Assembly (NCBI RefSeq): GCF_000422325.1
Contig: NZ_AULO01000008.1
Span: 310,001 to 374,000, forward strand
Direction of reading: 5' to 3'
DNA from: Marinospirillum minutulum DSM 6287
GTDB taxonomy: Bacteria; Pseudomonadota; Gammaproteobacteria; Pseudomonadales; Halomonadaceae
Length of the DNA stretch: 64,000 nt
Of the stretch, positions 1 to 8,001 are shown in pieces. The first letter of the stretch is position 1. Every line of letters begins with the position of its first letter. Both the position numbers and the translations under genes were made by a program. Below the pieces are notes generated by a model. The model worked only from the letters and a program-made list of their open reading frames with translations. It did not search any database and was not told the origin of the DNA.

Positions 1-862
1 TGTAATCAACATGTGCAAGACCATTTAACGTTTGCACATGAACTTTCTCATTACCCGTACGATCAAAACGCTGAGTAACAAAGTGTCTGCGGTGACCTTC
101 AGGCAGTAAATGGCAGGGCATCATGTCGATACCACAGTCTTTAGCCATCAAATAATAGACAAACTCCATCGCACCAAAACCAAGTGGATCACCAAAAGTT
201 TCTTGGTTTTTATTCTGCTCACTAACACCATCAAACTTCATTAAATAATGTGTAAAGCCTTCAGGTGCGGCTGCTTGTCCAGAACGAGCCTGAGTGAAGT
301 CAGTATTAAATGCCAGCACCGCTTTTGGTCTTGCTCCGCCTGCGCTCATGCCTACAGATAGCAGTGAAAGCATTGCTTCTCGGTCATCTTGATTGTTTTT
401 ATTAAGTTCTACAGAAAAATCACTACGGGTATTTAAAATGTCTTGGGCAATTAAAACTAAGGAATTAACTTCCACTTGCTGTGACGCATTAAGACTTTGA
501 ATCTGCGTAGCTGGTACATATTCAAGCGCGCCCATACCACGCGTTCCGGTGTATTGTAGACGTTGCAAAGGCGTAATATCATTTGGCGATTTACCACGCA
601 TTGCCACCCAAGCATTCAGCACGGCATTACCAAAATCATCCGGCAGGGAATCGGCAATCAAACCAGGCAGGCCTTTAAAGGTATTAAAGTCTAATTCAGG
701 AAAGCTATAAATACGCTGTGCTAAAGGCATTTTTAATGGCGATAATTCAATACCTGTTTTAATAAAGCTTGGCTCATACTCAAAAGCACCTAAGCCTGTC
801 TGGGTATCGAAGCTGACAGCACCCACATCCTGCTGCTTAAAACGCACCTTGATAACTTCCAT
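1..862 (-). CDS. hipA: HipA-type serine/threonine kinase toxin (3' end outside window)
   Basis: This is the toxin kinase of a type II HipBA system; family members phosphorylate cytosolic targets such as aminoacyl-tRNA synthetases and slow growth. The reading frame is open from the ATG at 862 to the window edge, about 287 residues against roughly 430 for the family. It contains the N-terminal HipA domain (the LPGLIADSLPDDFG stretch), the glycine-rich GGARPKA motif typical of HipA nucleotide binding, a KFDG segment and a FVTQRFDR segment. The catalytic loop and metal-binding Asp lie beyond the edge, so integrity of the active site cannot be judged. Its ATG shares one base with the hipB stop codon (TAATG), so the pair is probably translationally coupled. 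Confidence 0.88.
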   Translation of the reverse strand, partial: MEVIKVRFKQQDVGAVSFDTQTGLGAFEYEPSFIKTGIELSPLKMPLAQRIYSFPELDFNTFKGLPGLIADSLPDDFGNAVLNAWVAMRGKSPNDITPLQRLQYTGTRGMGALEYVPATQIQSLNASQQVEVNSLVLIAQDILNTRSDFSVELNKNNQDDREAMLSLLSVGMSAGGARPKAVLAFNTDFTQARSGQAAAPEGFTHYLMKFDGVSEQNKNQETFGDPLGFGAMEFVYYLMAKDCGIDMMPCHLLPEGHRRHFVTQRFDRTGNEKVHVQTLNGLAHVDY

Positions 863-1191
863 TACCATTCAGACTTATCCTCTTCATCAGATTTTTTTTG
901 ACCTGAAGCACGTTGCCGCTGACGACCTTGCAACCGAGCAAGCTGGATAGGAGATATTTGCTGTTTAGGTAGAAAAAGTTCTAAATGACTGGTTAAATTT
1001 AATGCCGCTAAAATAGCCACAAACACCTCAAGATGGGCTTTGCCTTTTTCTGCATTCATCACCAACCTACGATTTATGCCTACAGATTCAGCTACTTCAG
1101 CCTGAGTCATATTTTGATTCAACCGCGCTTGCTTTAAGCGCTCGCCTAGCTCTTCTGTAATTGCAGACACCGACATTCCTGAGAGGCTCAT
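862..1191 (-). CDS. hipB: HipB-type XRE-family antitoxin and repressor
   Basis: A 109-residue protein with one XRE helix-turn-helix domain over about residues 14-70 (LKQARLNQNMTQAEVAESVG, then a recognition helix with NRRLVMNAEKG), followed by a basic, disordered-looking tail. In HipBA systems the partner binds HipA and represses the operon. The position directly upstream of hipA, with a TAATG overlap, supports this role. The start follows an AAGGT ribosome-binding site lying inside the 10-bp palindrome AAGGTACCTT (1192-1201). An inverted copy of the TAAGGTnC half lies near 1249-1256. These could be operator half-sites, which is inference. Confidence 0.87.
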   Translation of the reverse strand: MSLSGMSVSAITEELGERLKQARLNQNMTQAEVAESVGINRRLVMNAEKGKAHLEVFVAILAALNLTSHLELFLPKQQISPIQLARLQGRQRQRASGQKKSDEEDKSEW

Positions 1192-1326
1192 AAGGTACCT
1201 TTAAACACACTTAATGACTCAATTTAACTATTTAAGTACAGAATATAGCACCTTATACAGACCGTCAAAGAGCTTATGTGAACTAGGTGTAAAATTGGTG
1301 TGAAACGAAACTTTCAGATTTTTGCG

Positions 1327-1343
1327 CTAAACTTAGATTAACT
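1327..1343 (+). repeat. 17-bp repeat, copy 1 (upstream of antitoxin at 1439)
   Basis: The sequence CTAAACTTAGATTAACT matches the copy at 1781-1797 in 16 of 17 positions. Both copies precede a small antitoxin-like gene, here by about 95 bases. It may be a shared promoter element or a remnant of duplication. Confidence 0.6.
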
Positions 1344-1398
1344 CACTTCTTTATAGCTAGTTTGCTCAAGTAGCCTAACAAGAATATAGTGCGTTATA

Positions 1399-1418
1399 TT
1401 GTACTTAATTTTGTACAA
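1399..1418 (+). promoter_or_regulatory. YefM/Phd-type operator: TTGTAC-N8-GTACAA
   Basis: A perfect inverted repeat of 6-bp arms sits about 20 bases before the start of the small antitoxin gene at 1439. It contains one TGTACA core (1412-1417) and one TGTACT near-core (1400-1405), spaced 12 bp centre to centre. As recalled from the literature, YefM antitoxins bind TGTACA cores at this spacing, so an autoregulatory operator is a good reading. The functional assignment is inference; the symmetry is directly visible. Confidence 0.62.
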
Positions 1419-1438
1419 ATAATCATGCGAGGTTTACC

Positions 1439-1741
1439 ATGAAAACCAATTTAATTTTAGCGGAAAAGTCAGTTAGCATTTCTGCGTTACGTAACAACCC
1501 AGCACAATACTTTGGAAATGAGCCAGTGGCGGTACTGAATCATAATAAACCAGCTGGCTACCTAGTGGGTGCAGCTTTATTTGAAGAGATGGTTAAAATG
1601 CTTAGTGCCTTGGAAGAGTCCCAAGCGGTTATAGGTCGCTTCCAGCCTAGGGGAGCAGACCTTGCTGAACTTTGCAAAAAGGGAGCAGATTTAATGCTAG
1701 AAGCAACCCAAGAAGAAATGAAACACTTTGCTGAATCGTGA
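1439..1741 (+). CDS. YefM/StbD-type antitoxin (Phd family), no toxin partner visible
   Basis: A 100-residue protein with the Phd/YefM N-terminal DNA-binding fold: the VSISALRNNPAQYFGNEPVAVLNHNKPAGYLV stretch (residues about 12-43) reads as the StbD/RelB-like antitoxin signature, split here by a conserved EPVAVLNHNKP core. The C-terminal half is acidic and would bind a RelE/ParE-type toxin. Start ATG has GAGG seven bases upstream, and a TGTACA-type operator lies just before it. No RelE/StbE toxin frame follows in the next 300 bases, only another small antitoxin-like gene. It may therefore be orphaned, or neutralise a toxin encoded elsewhere. Confidence 0.72.
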   Translation: MKTNLILAEKSVSISALRNNPAQYFGNEPVAVLNHNKPAGYLVGAALFEEMVKMLSALEESQAVIGRFQPRGADLAELCKKGADLMLEATQEEMKHFAES

Positions 1742-1780
1742 AAAACACATAAACAGGTGAGGCTTTAAGGTTTTTTTACA

Positions 1781-1797
1781 CTAAACTTAAATTAACT
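1781..1797 (+). repeat. 17-bp repeat, copy 2 (upstream of gene at 1815)
   Basis: CTAAACTTAAATTAACT differs from copy 1 at 1327-1343 by a single base, and ends 17 bases before the start codon of the next small gene. Confidence 0.6.
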
Positions 1798-1814
1798 TTT
1801 GGTGAGGTAAAATT

Positions 1815-2030
1815 ATGCAAACACTACTCTTAAGAGCAAATGAACAAGTCATTCAAAAGCTTATGTCAAGTATTAACAAACTGGCAAAAGAAGGTAATGA
1901 TATCGAAATACTAGACAACCTAGTCTACGAAAAAGAAAAAAAACTAGTAGCAATTGCCTTAGAACAAGTTGAAAAAGGAGAAGTTTTTTCTCATGAAGAA
2001 GTATGGAAGGAGCTTCTACAAGCTTATTAA
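1815..2030 (+). CDS. Small antitoxin-like protein, function unknown
   Basis: A 71-residue, charged, alpha-helical-looking protein starting 74 bases after the YefM-like gene, with GAGG eight bases before its ATG. The C-terminal ALEQVEKGEVFSHEEVWKEL segment resembles the tail of many small type II antitoxins (an 'ALEQVEKGE..SHEEV' pattern). No toxin follows: the next 80 bases are non-coding and then thiP ends on the opposite strand. It is not a RelE/ParE toxin, as it lacks their basic beta-rich core. The antitoxin reading is inference from pattern and context. Confidence 0.55.
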   Translation: MQTLLLRANEQVIQKLMSSINKLAKEGNDIEILDNLVYEKEKKLVAIALEQVEKGEVFSHEEVWKELLQAY

Positions 2031-2046
2031 GCTTAATGAAAGCAAG

Positions 2047-2066
2047 CTACTAGAAAACCCTAGTAG
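2047..2066. terminator. Short hairpin between convergent genes
   Basis: CTACTAG and CTAGTAG form a 7-bp stem with a 6-base loop between the antitoxin-like gene (+) and thiP (-). A T-rich stretch follows on the + strand after about 10 bases, so it may be a weak terminator for the rightward antitoxin genes. Confidence 0.35.
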
Positions 2067-2111
2067 TGAATAAAAGTTTTTTGAGCTGCTTAACAAAAAT
2101 CTTGCTCCACC

Positions 2112-3737
2112 TCACTTCCTTTCCAGCAGCATTAAACCTATAAAAGCCAATCCTAATAACCATAAAGAAGCCAAAGCCGCTGCGGCTAGTTGATAACTGC
2201 CAGCTAGCTCGTAAATTAACCAAGGCAGGGTGGTGTAGTCTGGCTGTCCAAAAATCCCAAAAATAGCAAAGTCGCCTAGGGTTAATACCAAAGCAATGGC
2301 TGCGACTCTTTGCAAGGCGGGTTTTAAGTAAGGCAAGACAACGCGCCACCAATAAACACCTAAGGGCAAGGCTAAGCTGGCGGCTAATCGCTGGTAACTG
2401 GCTTGGTAGGTAAACACCGCAGGTTTAAGTTGCGAAAATGCAAAGGGCAAAGCTATTAAAGCATTCAGCCAAATAATCGCTAGCCAACCCCAGTCCATCC
2501 AGTTAATTAGCGGCATAAAGAAAATATACAAACCCACACTTAATACCATGCCGGGGATAATTAAATGGTGCAGTGCTGCTACAGGCACTAGGCGAGTTAA
2601 CCCGCTTATTTTTTGTTGTGTTCCTACTTGCTGCTGATTGCTAGCCACCCAAGTTAACTGCAACGACATAAGCACCGCTAACAGGCTGGCAGTTAAAGCA
2701 AAAACCAACGACCAACCACTGGCTTTAAATAGCTTTAACCAAGGCAAACCAGCTAAGCCCTGACTAATTGCCGTCGGTAATAAACCTAATACTGGCAGGG
2801 TTAAATAAAGTGCTATCAATAAATAACTGATTCGACCCAACCAACAACTTGTTGTGCTTAACTCAGGTCGCCAAGTTTGACCAGCCGTTGCCGGTGCTAA
2901 CCATTCTAACTTTCCCCAACGGCTAAACAGCCAAAAGCAACTACCCGCCACTAAGAGCTGAGTGACGGCTAAAAAAAGCGCTTCGGAGGGATTAAAGTTA
3001 TATTTTAAGGCCTGAAAAATAGCCACTTCCAAAGTAGTTGCCGCAGGGCCACCACCTAAAGCTAAAACTACCGCAAAGCTGTTAAAACATAATAAAAAAA
3101 TAAAACCTAATAAGGCAGGTAACACACTACGCAGGGCTGGCCATTCCACTAATAAAAATCGCTGCCAGCCTGTTAGATGTAACTGGGCGGCCATTTTCCA
3201 AACACTAGAAGGAATGCTGCCCCACTGAGACGTTAACACGCGAATCGCCAAGGGCAGGTTTAAAAATACGTGCGCCAGCAAAATACCGGTTAAACCATAC
3301 AGCGACCAGCTCTCACCAAACACCCGATTCAAAAAAGGGGTTAGCCAGCCAGTAAAACCAAACATGACTACCAAGCCAGTAATTAAAATGAGGCTAGGCA
3401 TCACAAAGCACAACAAACACCAGCGTAAAAAAGCGGCTTTGGCTGGTAGCTGTGCATCCATCACCAAAGCCCTAGCTAAAGGCAAAGCTAAGACCACCGA
3501 AAGCAAGCTGCTTAATACGGCTTGCCAAAGGGTGAATTTTAAAACCTGCCAAAACCAAGGGTCTTGCCATAGCTGAACTTCAGGCGCAGTTTGCCAGCCC
3601 GTTAGCGCCAGCAAAGCCAAACCACTACTGCCTAATAAAAGTGCCAGCAGCAGCCCTAAAGCTAAATAGCTTAAACTTTGACGACTTAAAGCCGCAGGTT
3701 TTAAAAATACAGTTTTCAAAGAAACTCTAGTAGGCAT
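2112..3737 (-). CDS. thiP: Thiamine ABC transporter, permease ThiP
   Basis: A 541-residue inner-membrane protein, close to the usual ThiP length, with about twelve hydrophobic segments in two homologous binding-protein-dependent permease halves. It would move thiamine/TPP delivered by ThiB across the inner membrane. Its ATG shares a base with the thiB stop (TAATG), implying coupled translation, and both genes lie behind a TPP riboswitch. The gene for the ATPase ThiQ, which normally follows thiP directly, is missing: after the TGA only about 20 codons remain open before a stop. The ATPase must be supplied from elsewhere or the transporter is inactive. Confidence 0.9.
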   Translation of the reverse strand: MPTRVSLKTVFLKPAALSRQSLSYLALGLLLALLLGSSGLALLALTGWQTAPEVQLWQDPWFWQVLKFTLWQAVLSSLLSVVLALPLARALVMDAQLPAKAAFLRWCLLCFVMPSLILITGLVVMFGFTGWLTPFLNRVFGESWSLYGLTGILLAHVFLNLPLAIRVLTSQWGSIPSSVWKMAAQLHLTGWQRFLLVEWPALRSVLPALLGFIFLLCFNSFAVVLALGGGPAATTLEVAIFQALKYNFNPSEALFLAVTQLLVAGSCFWLFSRWGKLEWLAPATAGQTWRPELSTTSCWLGRISYLLIALYLTLPVLGLLPTAISQGLAGLPWLKLFKASGWSLVFALTASLLAVLMSLQLTWVASNQQQVGTQQKISGLTRLVPVAALHHLIIPGMVLSVGLYIFFMPLINWMDWGWLAIIWLNALIALPFAFSQLKPAVFTYQASYQRLAASLALPLGVYWWRVVLPYLKPALQRVAAIALVLTLGDFAIFGIFGQPDYTTLPWLIYELAGSYQLAAAALASLWLLGLAFIGLMLLERK

Positions 3738-4759
3738 TAACGACTAACAGCAGTGCGCCAAGCTCTAATCCAAGCCTGTCTTTGCTGGTGGATTGCTTCG
3801 GGAGTAAAACCTATGGCTTCAGGCTGTATGAGCTGTGAAAAAGCTTCGGGTAATTCCACGCCTTCACGAGCGGGCAGCATCCAATTATTCACCGCAATAA
3901 TTTGCTGTGCTTTTTCGCTTAGTAAAAAGGTTAAAAACTTTTGGCCCAGTTCAAGCTGTTTAGAAGACTGTACCAAAGCCGCCACTTCCACTTGTCTGGC
4001 ATGGCCTTCACTAAATAAAGCTGCAGCATAACGGTCCGATTGCTCTGCAATTAAATGGTAAGCCGGTGAGCTGGAATAGCTAAGCACGTAGTCGGCTTCA
4101 CCCTGCAAAAAAAGGTTATAGGCTTCTGACCAACCCTTGGTAACTGTAACAGTGCGTTGGCGCATTTTTTGCCAAGCTTGGTCGGCTTGTTCGCCATAAA
4201 TCGCCTGCATCCAAATTAATAAACCCTGCCCCGGTGTGCTGGTGCGTGGGTCTTGGTAAATAATTCGTGCATCACTCGTTAATAGTTCTGCCATAGAGCT
4301 AACTGGCTGCGTTTTTTCAGCATCATAAACAAAGGCAAAATAGCCTAAATCGAAGGGTACAAAATCTGCGGCTTGCCAGTTGAGTTCTGGTTTTAGTTTT
4401 AAATCGGCTAAATCCAAACCATGCGGCTGCACTAAACCTAGGCTGCGTGTTTCGGTCATCAGTGCATCGTCTAGGCCAACCACCACATCTGCTTGGGTAT
4501 TTTTGCCTTCCAAACGTAAACGATTAAGCAGGCTAACCCCATCATCACTGCTGATATACTTGAGTTCACAAGCACATTCTTCTTCAAAGGCCTTTTTTAA
4601 CTTAGGTCCTGGCCCCCAATCGCTGGTAAAAGAAGAATAGGTATAAACATTTAAGGTGGCAGCCGATAAACTACCCACAAAGAAGAAGGGCAATAGCAAA
4701 AAGCTACGCCATAAAAAATAAGAGAAGTGTTGCTTCATGATTAGAATTACCTTGTCCAT
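3737..4759 (-). CDS. thiB: Thiamine/TPP-binding periplasmic protein ThiB
   Basis: The solute-binding protein of the thiamine ABC transporter. After a hydrophobic signal segment ending around LPFFFVGSLSA, the mature protein begins TLNVYTYSSFTSDWGPGP, typical of ThiB. Further family features are the ADVVVGLDDAL segment and a tryptophan-rich C-terminus. Two starts are possible: the ATG at 4759, five bases after the riboswitch with GGGAG very close by, or Met8 (4738), which gives a cleaner signal peptide and has AAGG eleven bases upstream. The TPP riboswitch directly upstream supports the assignment independently. Confidence 0.9.
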   Translation of the reverse strand: MDKVILIMKQHFSYFLWRSFLLLPFFFVGSLSAATLNVYTYSSFTSDWGPGPKLKKAFEEECACELKYISSDDGVSLLNRLRLEGKNTQADVVVGLDDALMTETRSLGLVQPHGLDLADLKLKPELNWQAADFVPFDLGYFAFVYDAEKTQPVSSMAELLTSDARIIYQDPRTSTPGQGLLIWMQAIYGEQADQAWQKMRQRTVTVTKGWSEAYNLFLQGEADYVLSYSSSPAYHLIAEQSDRYAAALFSEGHARQVEVAALVQSSKQLELGQKFLTFLLSEKAQQIIAVNNWMLPAREGVELPEAFSQLIQPEAIGFTPEAIHQQRQAWIRAWRTAVSR

Positions 4760-4763
4760 CCCA

Positions 4764-4843
4764 CTCCCTACGCCGGTATTAGCCGGATCAGGTTCAGCGG
4801 GTAGATTTTCTCAGCCACACAAGTACAAACCGTGGGCACCCCG
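4764..4843 (-). promoter_or_regulatory. TPP riboswitch (THI box) before thiBP
   Basis: Read on the minus strand the segment carries the THI-box core elements in order: GGGGTGCC near the 5' end, GGCTGAGAAA, an ACCC pairing element, GAACCTGATC, and TAATACCGGCGTAGGGA at the 3' end. These are the hallmarks of the TPP aptamer. The aptamer ends only about five bases before the first thiB ATG, so control is probably at translation initiation, with TPP repressing uptake. Its 5' end abuts or overlaps the divergent kinase gene. Confidence 0.95.
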
Positions 4844-5608
4844 ATGAGACAGACCCATTCTAACTCAAAAATAGTATTACAGCTGCCCGACTTGCCCGCT
4901 GATTATCGTCCTTTAAAAGAACCTGAGTTTTTTGCAGAAGGAACAGGCAATAGCCATTGGCTGATTACTAGCCCTGTGGGTAAGTTGGTGTGGCGGCAAT
5001 TTGGGCAAGCGCCAGGCGTAGACCATCAGCGAGAAACAAAACTATTAACCTGTTTGCAAAACAAAGCTTGGGTGCCACGTTTATTACTGGTTGCGGGTGA
5101 TCTAGGTGTGTTAATGCGTTTAGCTGAAGGTGAGCATCCTAAAACCACTCAATTAAGTAGTACTGCAAGGCAAAGGCTGATTAACCTAACCATTGAACTT
5201 TGGCAAAACCCTTGTCCTATTGCGCCACAAAATTACCCACAACTGCTGAATAGTTATTGGCAACTAGCTGGTAGCAAAACAGCCAACCGACCTCTGTTAG
5301 AGCAGCTGGTTTATGAAAGCTTACGCTGGCCTACCAGTTGTTATCGCTTAACCCACCATGACTTACACGCTGGCAACCTTTTGTTGAATAACGAAAGGTG
5401 GATACTGCTCGATTGGGAGTATGCAGCCCTAGGGAACCCTTGGCTAGATGCAGTTTCTTTAGACAGATTTATGAACTTAACTGCTGATGAAAAAGCGCAG
5501 CTAGAGGCAGCCTTGCCACCCCTAGCTGTTTACACTAATCCTTGGCGAAGTCTAGGCCGCTGGTTAACAGACCTAGATTTGCTATGGAAAAGTGCTATAG
5601 ATGCCTAA
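4844..5608 (+). CDS. thiK: Thiamine-kinase-like aminoglycoside/choline phosphotransferase family protein
   Basis: About 254 residues of APH-family kinase fold. Visible motifs are the Brenner catalytic loop LTHHDLHAGNLLL (H-x-D-x4-N) and the metal-binding ILLDWEYAALGNPWLD segment, matching ThiK and choline kinases. Divergence from the TPP-riboswitched thiBP pair favours thiamine kinase (thiamine to thiamine phosphate for salvage). The start is uncertain: an ATG at 4844 or an in-frame GTG at 4832, neither with a good Shine-Dalgarno. The GTG would lie inside the antisense of the riboswitch. The 3' end overlaps the convergent rlmKL end by 14 bases. The kinase family is secure; the substrate is inferred. 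Confidence 0.75.
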   Translation: MRQTHSNSKIVLQLPDLPADYRPLKEPEFFAEGTGNSHWLITSPVGKLVWRQFGQAPGVDHQRETKLLTCLQNKAWVPRLLLVAGDLGVLMRLAEGEHPKTTQLSSTARQRLINLTIELWQNPCPIAPQNYPQLLNSYWQLAGSKTANRPLLEQLVYESLRWPTSCYRLTHHDLHAGNLLLNNERWILLDWEYAALGNPWLDAVSLDRFMNLTADEKAQLEAALPPLAVYTNPWRSLGRWLTDLDLLWKSAIDA

Positions 5609-7829
5609 TTTCAAAACATTGGTGAATTTTGCTGTTGCGCTCAAAGTCAGGATCGAGCGTTTTACGGGTAATATCCACCACTTCATATTTTTCTAAAATT
5701 TCTGGACTAATTTTAAAGCCACGCAGGTTGTTAGAAAAAATCAATAAACCGTCGGTGCTTAAACGTGCCATGGCTAAATCAACCAATTCATCTTGGTCAC
5801 GCTGAATATCTAAAGTACCCTGCATTCGCTTAGAGTTAGAAAAAGTGGGTGGATCCATAAAGATAAGGTCGTAAGCATTGCCTTCTTGCTTCAACCATTC
5901 ACGGCAATCGGCTTGCACACGAGTGTGGCGTTTTAAATCCATACGGTTTAAACGCAAGTTTCTTTCTAACCAATCCAAATAGGTTTTAGATAAATCCACA
6001 CTGGTGGTATGAATCGCGCCGCCCACTGCCGCATGAATCGTCGCCGCGCCGGTATAACAAAACAGGTTTAAAAAGCGCGTACCTTGGGCTTCTTTAGCAA
6101 GACGTAAACGTATGGGGCGGTGATCTAAAAACACGCCGGTATCTAGGTAGTCCGTTAGGTTAACTAACAACTCTACCTGCCCTTCACGCACTGGAAAAAA
6201 CACCCCTTGACCAGCAAATTTTTCATACTGCCTTTTACCGGTTTGTTTACGGCGGGTTTTTAAATGGATTTTGTCAGCAGCCACATGCAACACACTAGGA
6301 ATGGCTTGCAGCGCCTCCATTAAACGCCTTTGTGCCTTGCTTTCATCTATGCTGGCAGGTGGTGCATATTCTTGAACATGCACTTGGTCGCCATACACAT
6401 CCACTGCCAAAGCGTATTCGGGCATATCAGCATCATAAACACGGTAGCAATCAATGTTTTCACGCTTCACCCAACGAGAAAACTTTTTCAAGTTTTTAGC
6501 CAAGCGGTTGGCAAACATTTGTGCACCTTCGCTTAAAGCCCTCGGGGCTACATTTACAACAGGGGCGACCTTGACAACTGGCTCAGCTGTTGCCTGATCA
6601 ACACTGGTTTCTTCACTTGCATTAGAAGCTGATGAATTAATTGCACCACCCTTGGCTTCAGGCACTTCAAACAAGTACAAGCGGCAATCTAAGGTGGCAT
6701 TGTTAATTGGGTAGCTTTTATAAGGGCGCAAAGGAATGCGGTAGGCCAATTCTTGGTTATTGGTATAAAGCGCAAATTTCCACTGGGCATAATCTTGGCA
6801 AACCTGCTGACCTAGTTCGGCATACAGCTTTGCTAGCTGGGGTAAGTTATCTAAACGCTCACCGTAAGGCGGATTGGTAATAACTAAGCCACGGAGCGCA
6901 AATGCAGGCGGTAATTCATTTAAAGGCCGTACCAATAAACGCACTCTGTCTAACAAGCCAGCACGTTCTAAGTTGTCTTTGGCCATTTGAATCACTCGGG
7001 CATCTTGGTCGCTGCCTTCAAAATTCAATACTTTACCTGCACCAGCAGTGCGCCTTGCTTCTGCTTCATCCACCAACGCTTGCCACACGCTAGGATGGTG
7101 GCCTAACCAAGTTTCTAAACCGTGCCAAGGGCGCAATAAACCCGGTGCAACGTCTAAAGCAATAAAAGCGGCTTCGGCTAACAAAGTACCCGAACCACAG
7201 AAAGGATCGAGCAATACCGCTGTTTCTGCTTCCGCCGCCATAGCAGGCCAACCGGCACGCAGCAATAAAGCAGCAGCTAGGTTTTCTTTTAAAGGGGCTA
7301 AACCTGCCTGTAAGCGATATCCCCGCTGGTGCAGGCTAACGCCGCTTAAATCTAGGCTTAAAACGGCTTTTTGGCCTTTATCAAAACGCAAGTGAAAACG
7401 CACATCAGGGCGCACTTTATCCACCGAAGGGCGGCGATCTTGCTGCTGCTTGAAGTAATCAACAACAGCATCTTTTACTCGCAAGGCAGTGTCGTGGCTG
7501 TTGCGTAAGTGGGGCGTTGTACCAGAAACTTCAACAAATAAAGTGCCATCACCTAGTAGGTGCTCGCTCCAATCAACCAAAGCTAACCAGTTGCTTAGCT
7601 CTTCTGCCGTTTCAACAAAGGCTTCATCTAGTTGTAATAAAACCCGATTAGCAAGGCGTGACCACAAGATAGCACGGTAAGCACTTTCTATCGTTGCTTC
7701 ACCCGTTACCCGCCCTACCCTTGCACGAGGGTCTATAAAGCCCAGTGTTTCTAACTCTTCAGCCAGTAGCTGTTCAAGGCCACGAGAGCAGGTAACATGG
7801 ACGGTGTAAGTAGCATTTAAAGATGTCAT
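5595..7829 (-). CDS. rlmKL: Bifunctional 23S rRNA methyltransferase RlmKL (m2G2445, m7G2069)
   Basis: A 744-residue fusion of two SAM-dependent methyltransferases that modify 23S rRNA during 50S assembly. The N-terminal part has a THUMP domain, then the RlmL domain with DPFCGSGTLLAEA and the NPPYGERL catalytic motif. The C-terminal RlmK domain shows LFCYTGAATIHAA and MDPPTFSNS. It is longer than the roughly 700-residue enterobacterial protein because of a low-complexity Ala/Val/Ser/Glu linker between the two halves (about residues 390-425). rmf lies divergently beside it, an arrangement I recall from pseudomonads. Confidence 0.95.
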   Translation of the reverse strand: MTSLNATYTVHVTCSRGLEQLLAEELETLGFIDPRARVGRVTGEATIESAYRAILWSRLANRVLLQLDEAFVETAEELSNWLALVDWSEHLLGDGTLFVEVSGTTPHLRNSHDTALRVKDAVVDYFKQQQDRRPSVDKVRPDVRFHLRFDKGQKAVLSLDLSGVSLHQRGYRLQAGLAPLKENLAAALLLRAGWPAMAAEAETAVLLDPFCGSGTLLAEAAFIALDVAPGLLRPWHGLETWLGHHPSVWQALVDEAEARRTAGAGKVLNFEGSDQDARVIQMAKDNLERAGLLDRVRLLVRPLNELPPAFALRGLVITNPPYGERLDNLPQLAKLYAELGQQVCQDYAQWKFALYTNNQELAYRIPLRPYKSYPINNATLDCRLYLFEVPEAKGGAINSSASNASEETSVDQATAEPVVKVAPVVNVAPRALSEGAQMFANRLAKNLKKFSRWVKRENIDCYRVYDADMPEYALAVDVYGDQVHVQEYAPPASIDESKAQRRLMEALQAIPSVLHVAADKIHLKTRRKQTGKRQYEKFAGQGVFFPVREGQVELLVNLTDYLDTGVFLDHRPIRLRLAKEAQGTRFLNLFCYTGAATIHAAVGGAIHTTSVDLSKTYLDWLERNLRLNRMDLKRHTRVQADCREWLKQEGNAYDLIFMDPPTFSNSKRMQGTLDIQRDQDELVDLAMARLSTDGLLIFSNNLRGFKISPEILEKYEVVDITRKTLDPDFERNSKIHQCFEIRHL

Positions 7830-8001
7830 GGTAACGCCTTTTAAGGTGGAGCAATTATATTGAACAATTAGAAGTGCAATAACGATAAATAAATAAAGCT
7901 ATCAATCTTAACGCATCTAGCCTATCAATAGGGGTGAGGCATTCAAGTGACCTGCCGTAGAAGAAAGCACTATCTTAACAATAAACAAGAGGCTGTACTC
8001 T

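Noticed and set aside
1373-1379. Integron attC-like core (GCCTAAC) near the antitoxin genes
   Set aside because: A single short match to the RYYYAAC pattern, with no paired GTTRRRY at the right distance and no integrase or second site.
2050-2352. Open frame on the minus strand past the end of thiP, possible thiQ
   Set aside because: It overlaps thiP in another frame. After the thiP stop only about 20 codons remain open, without Walker motifs.
3364-3576. Small plus-strand frame inside thiP
   Set aside because: It lies wholly within a well-supported gene on the other strand, with no ribosome-binding site or recognisable product.
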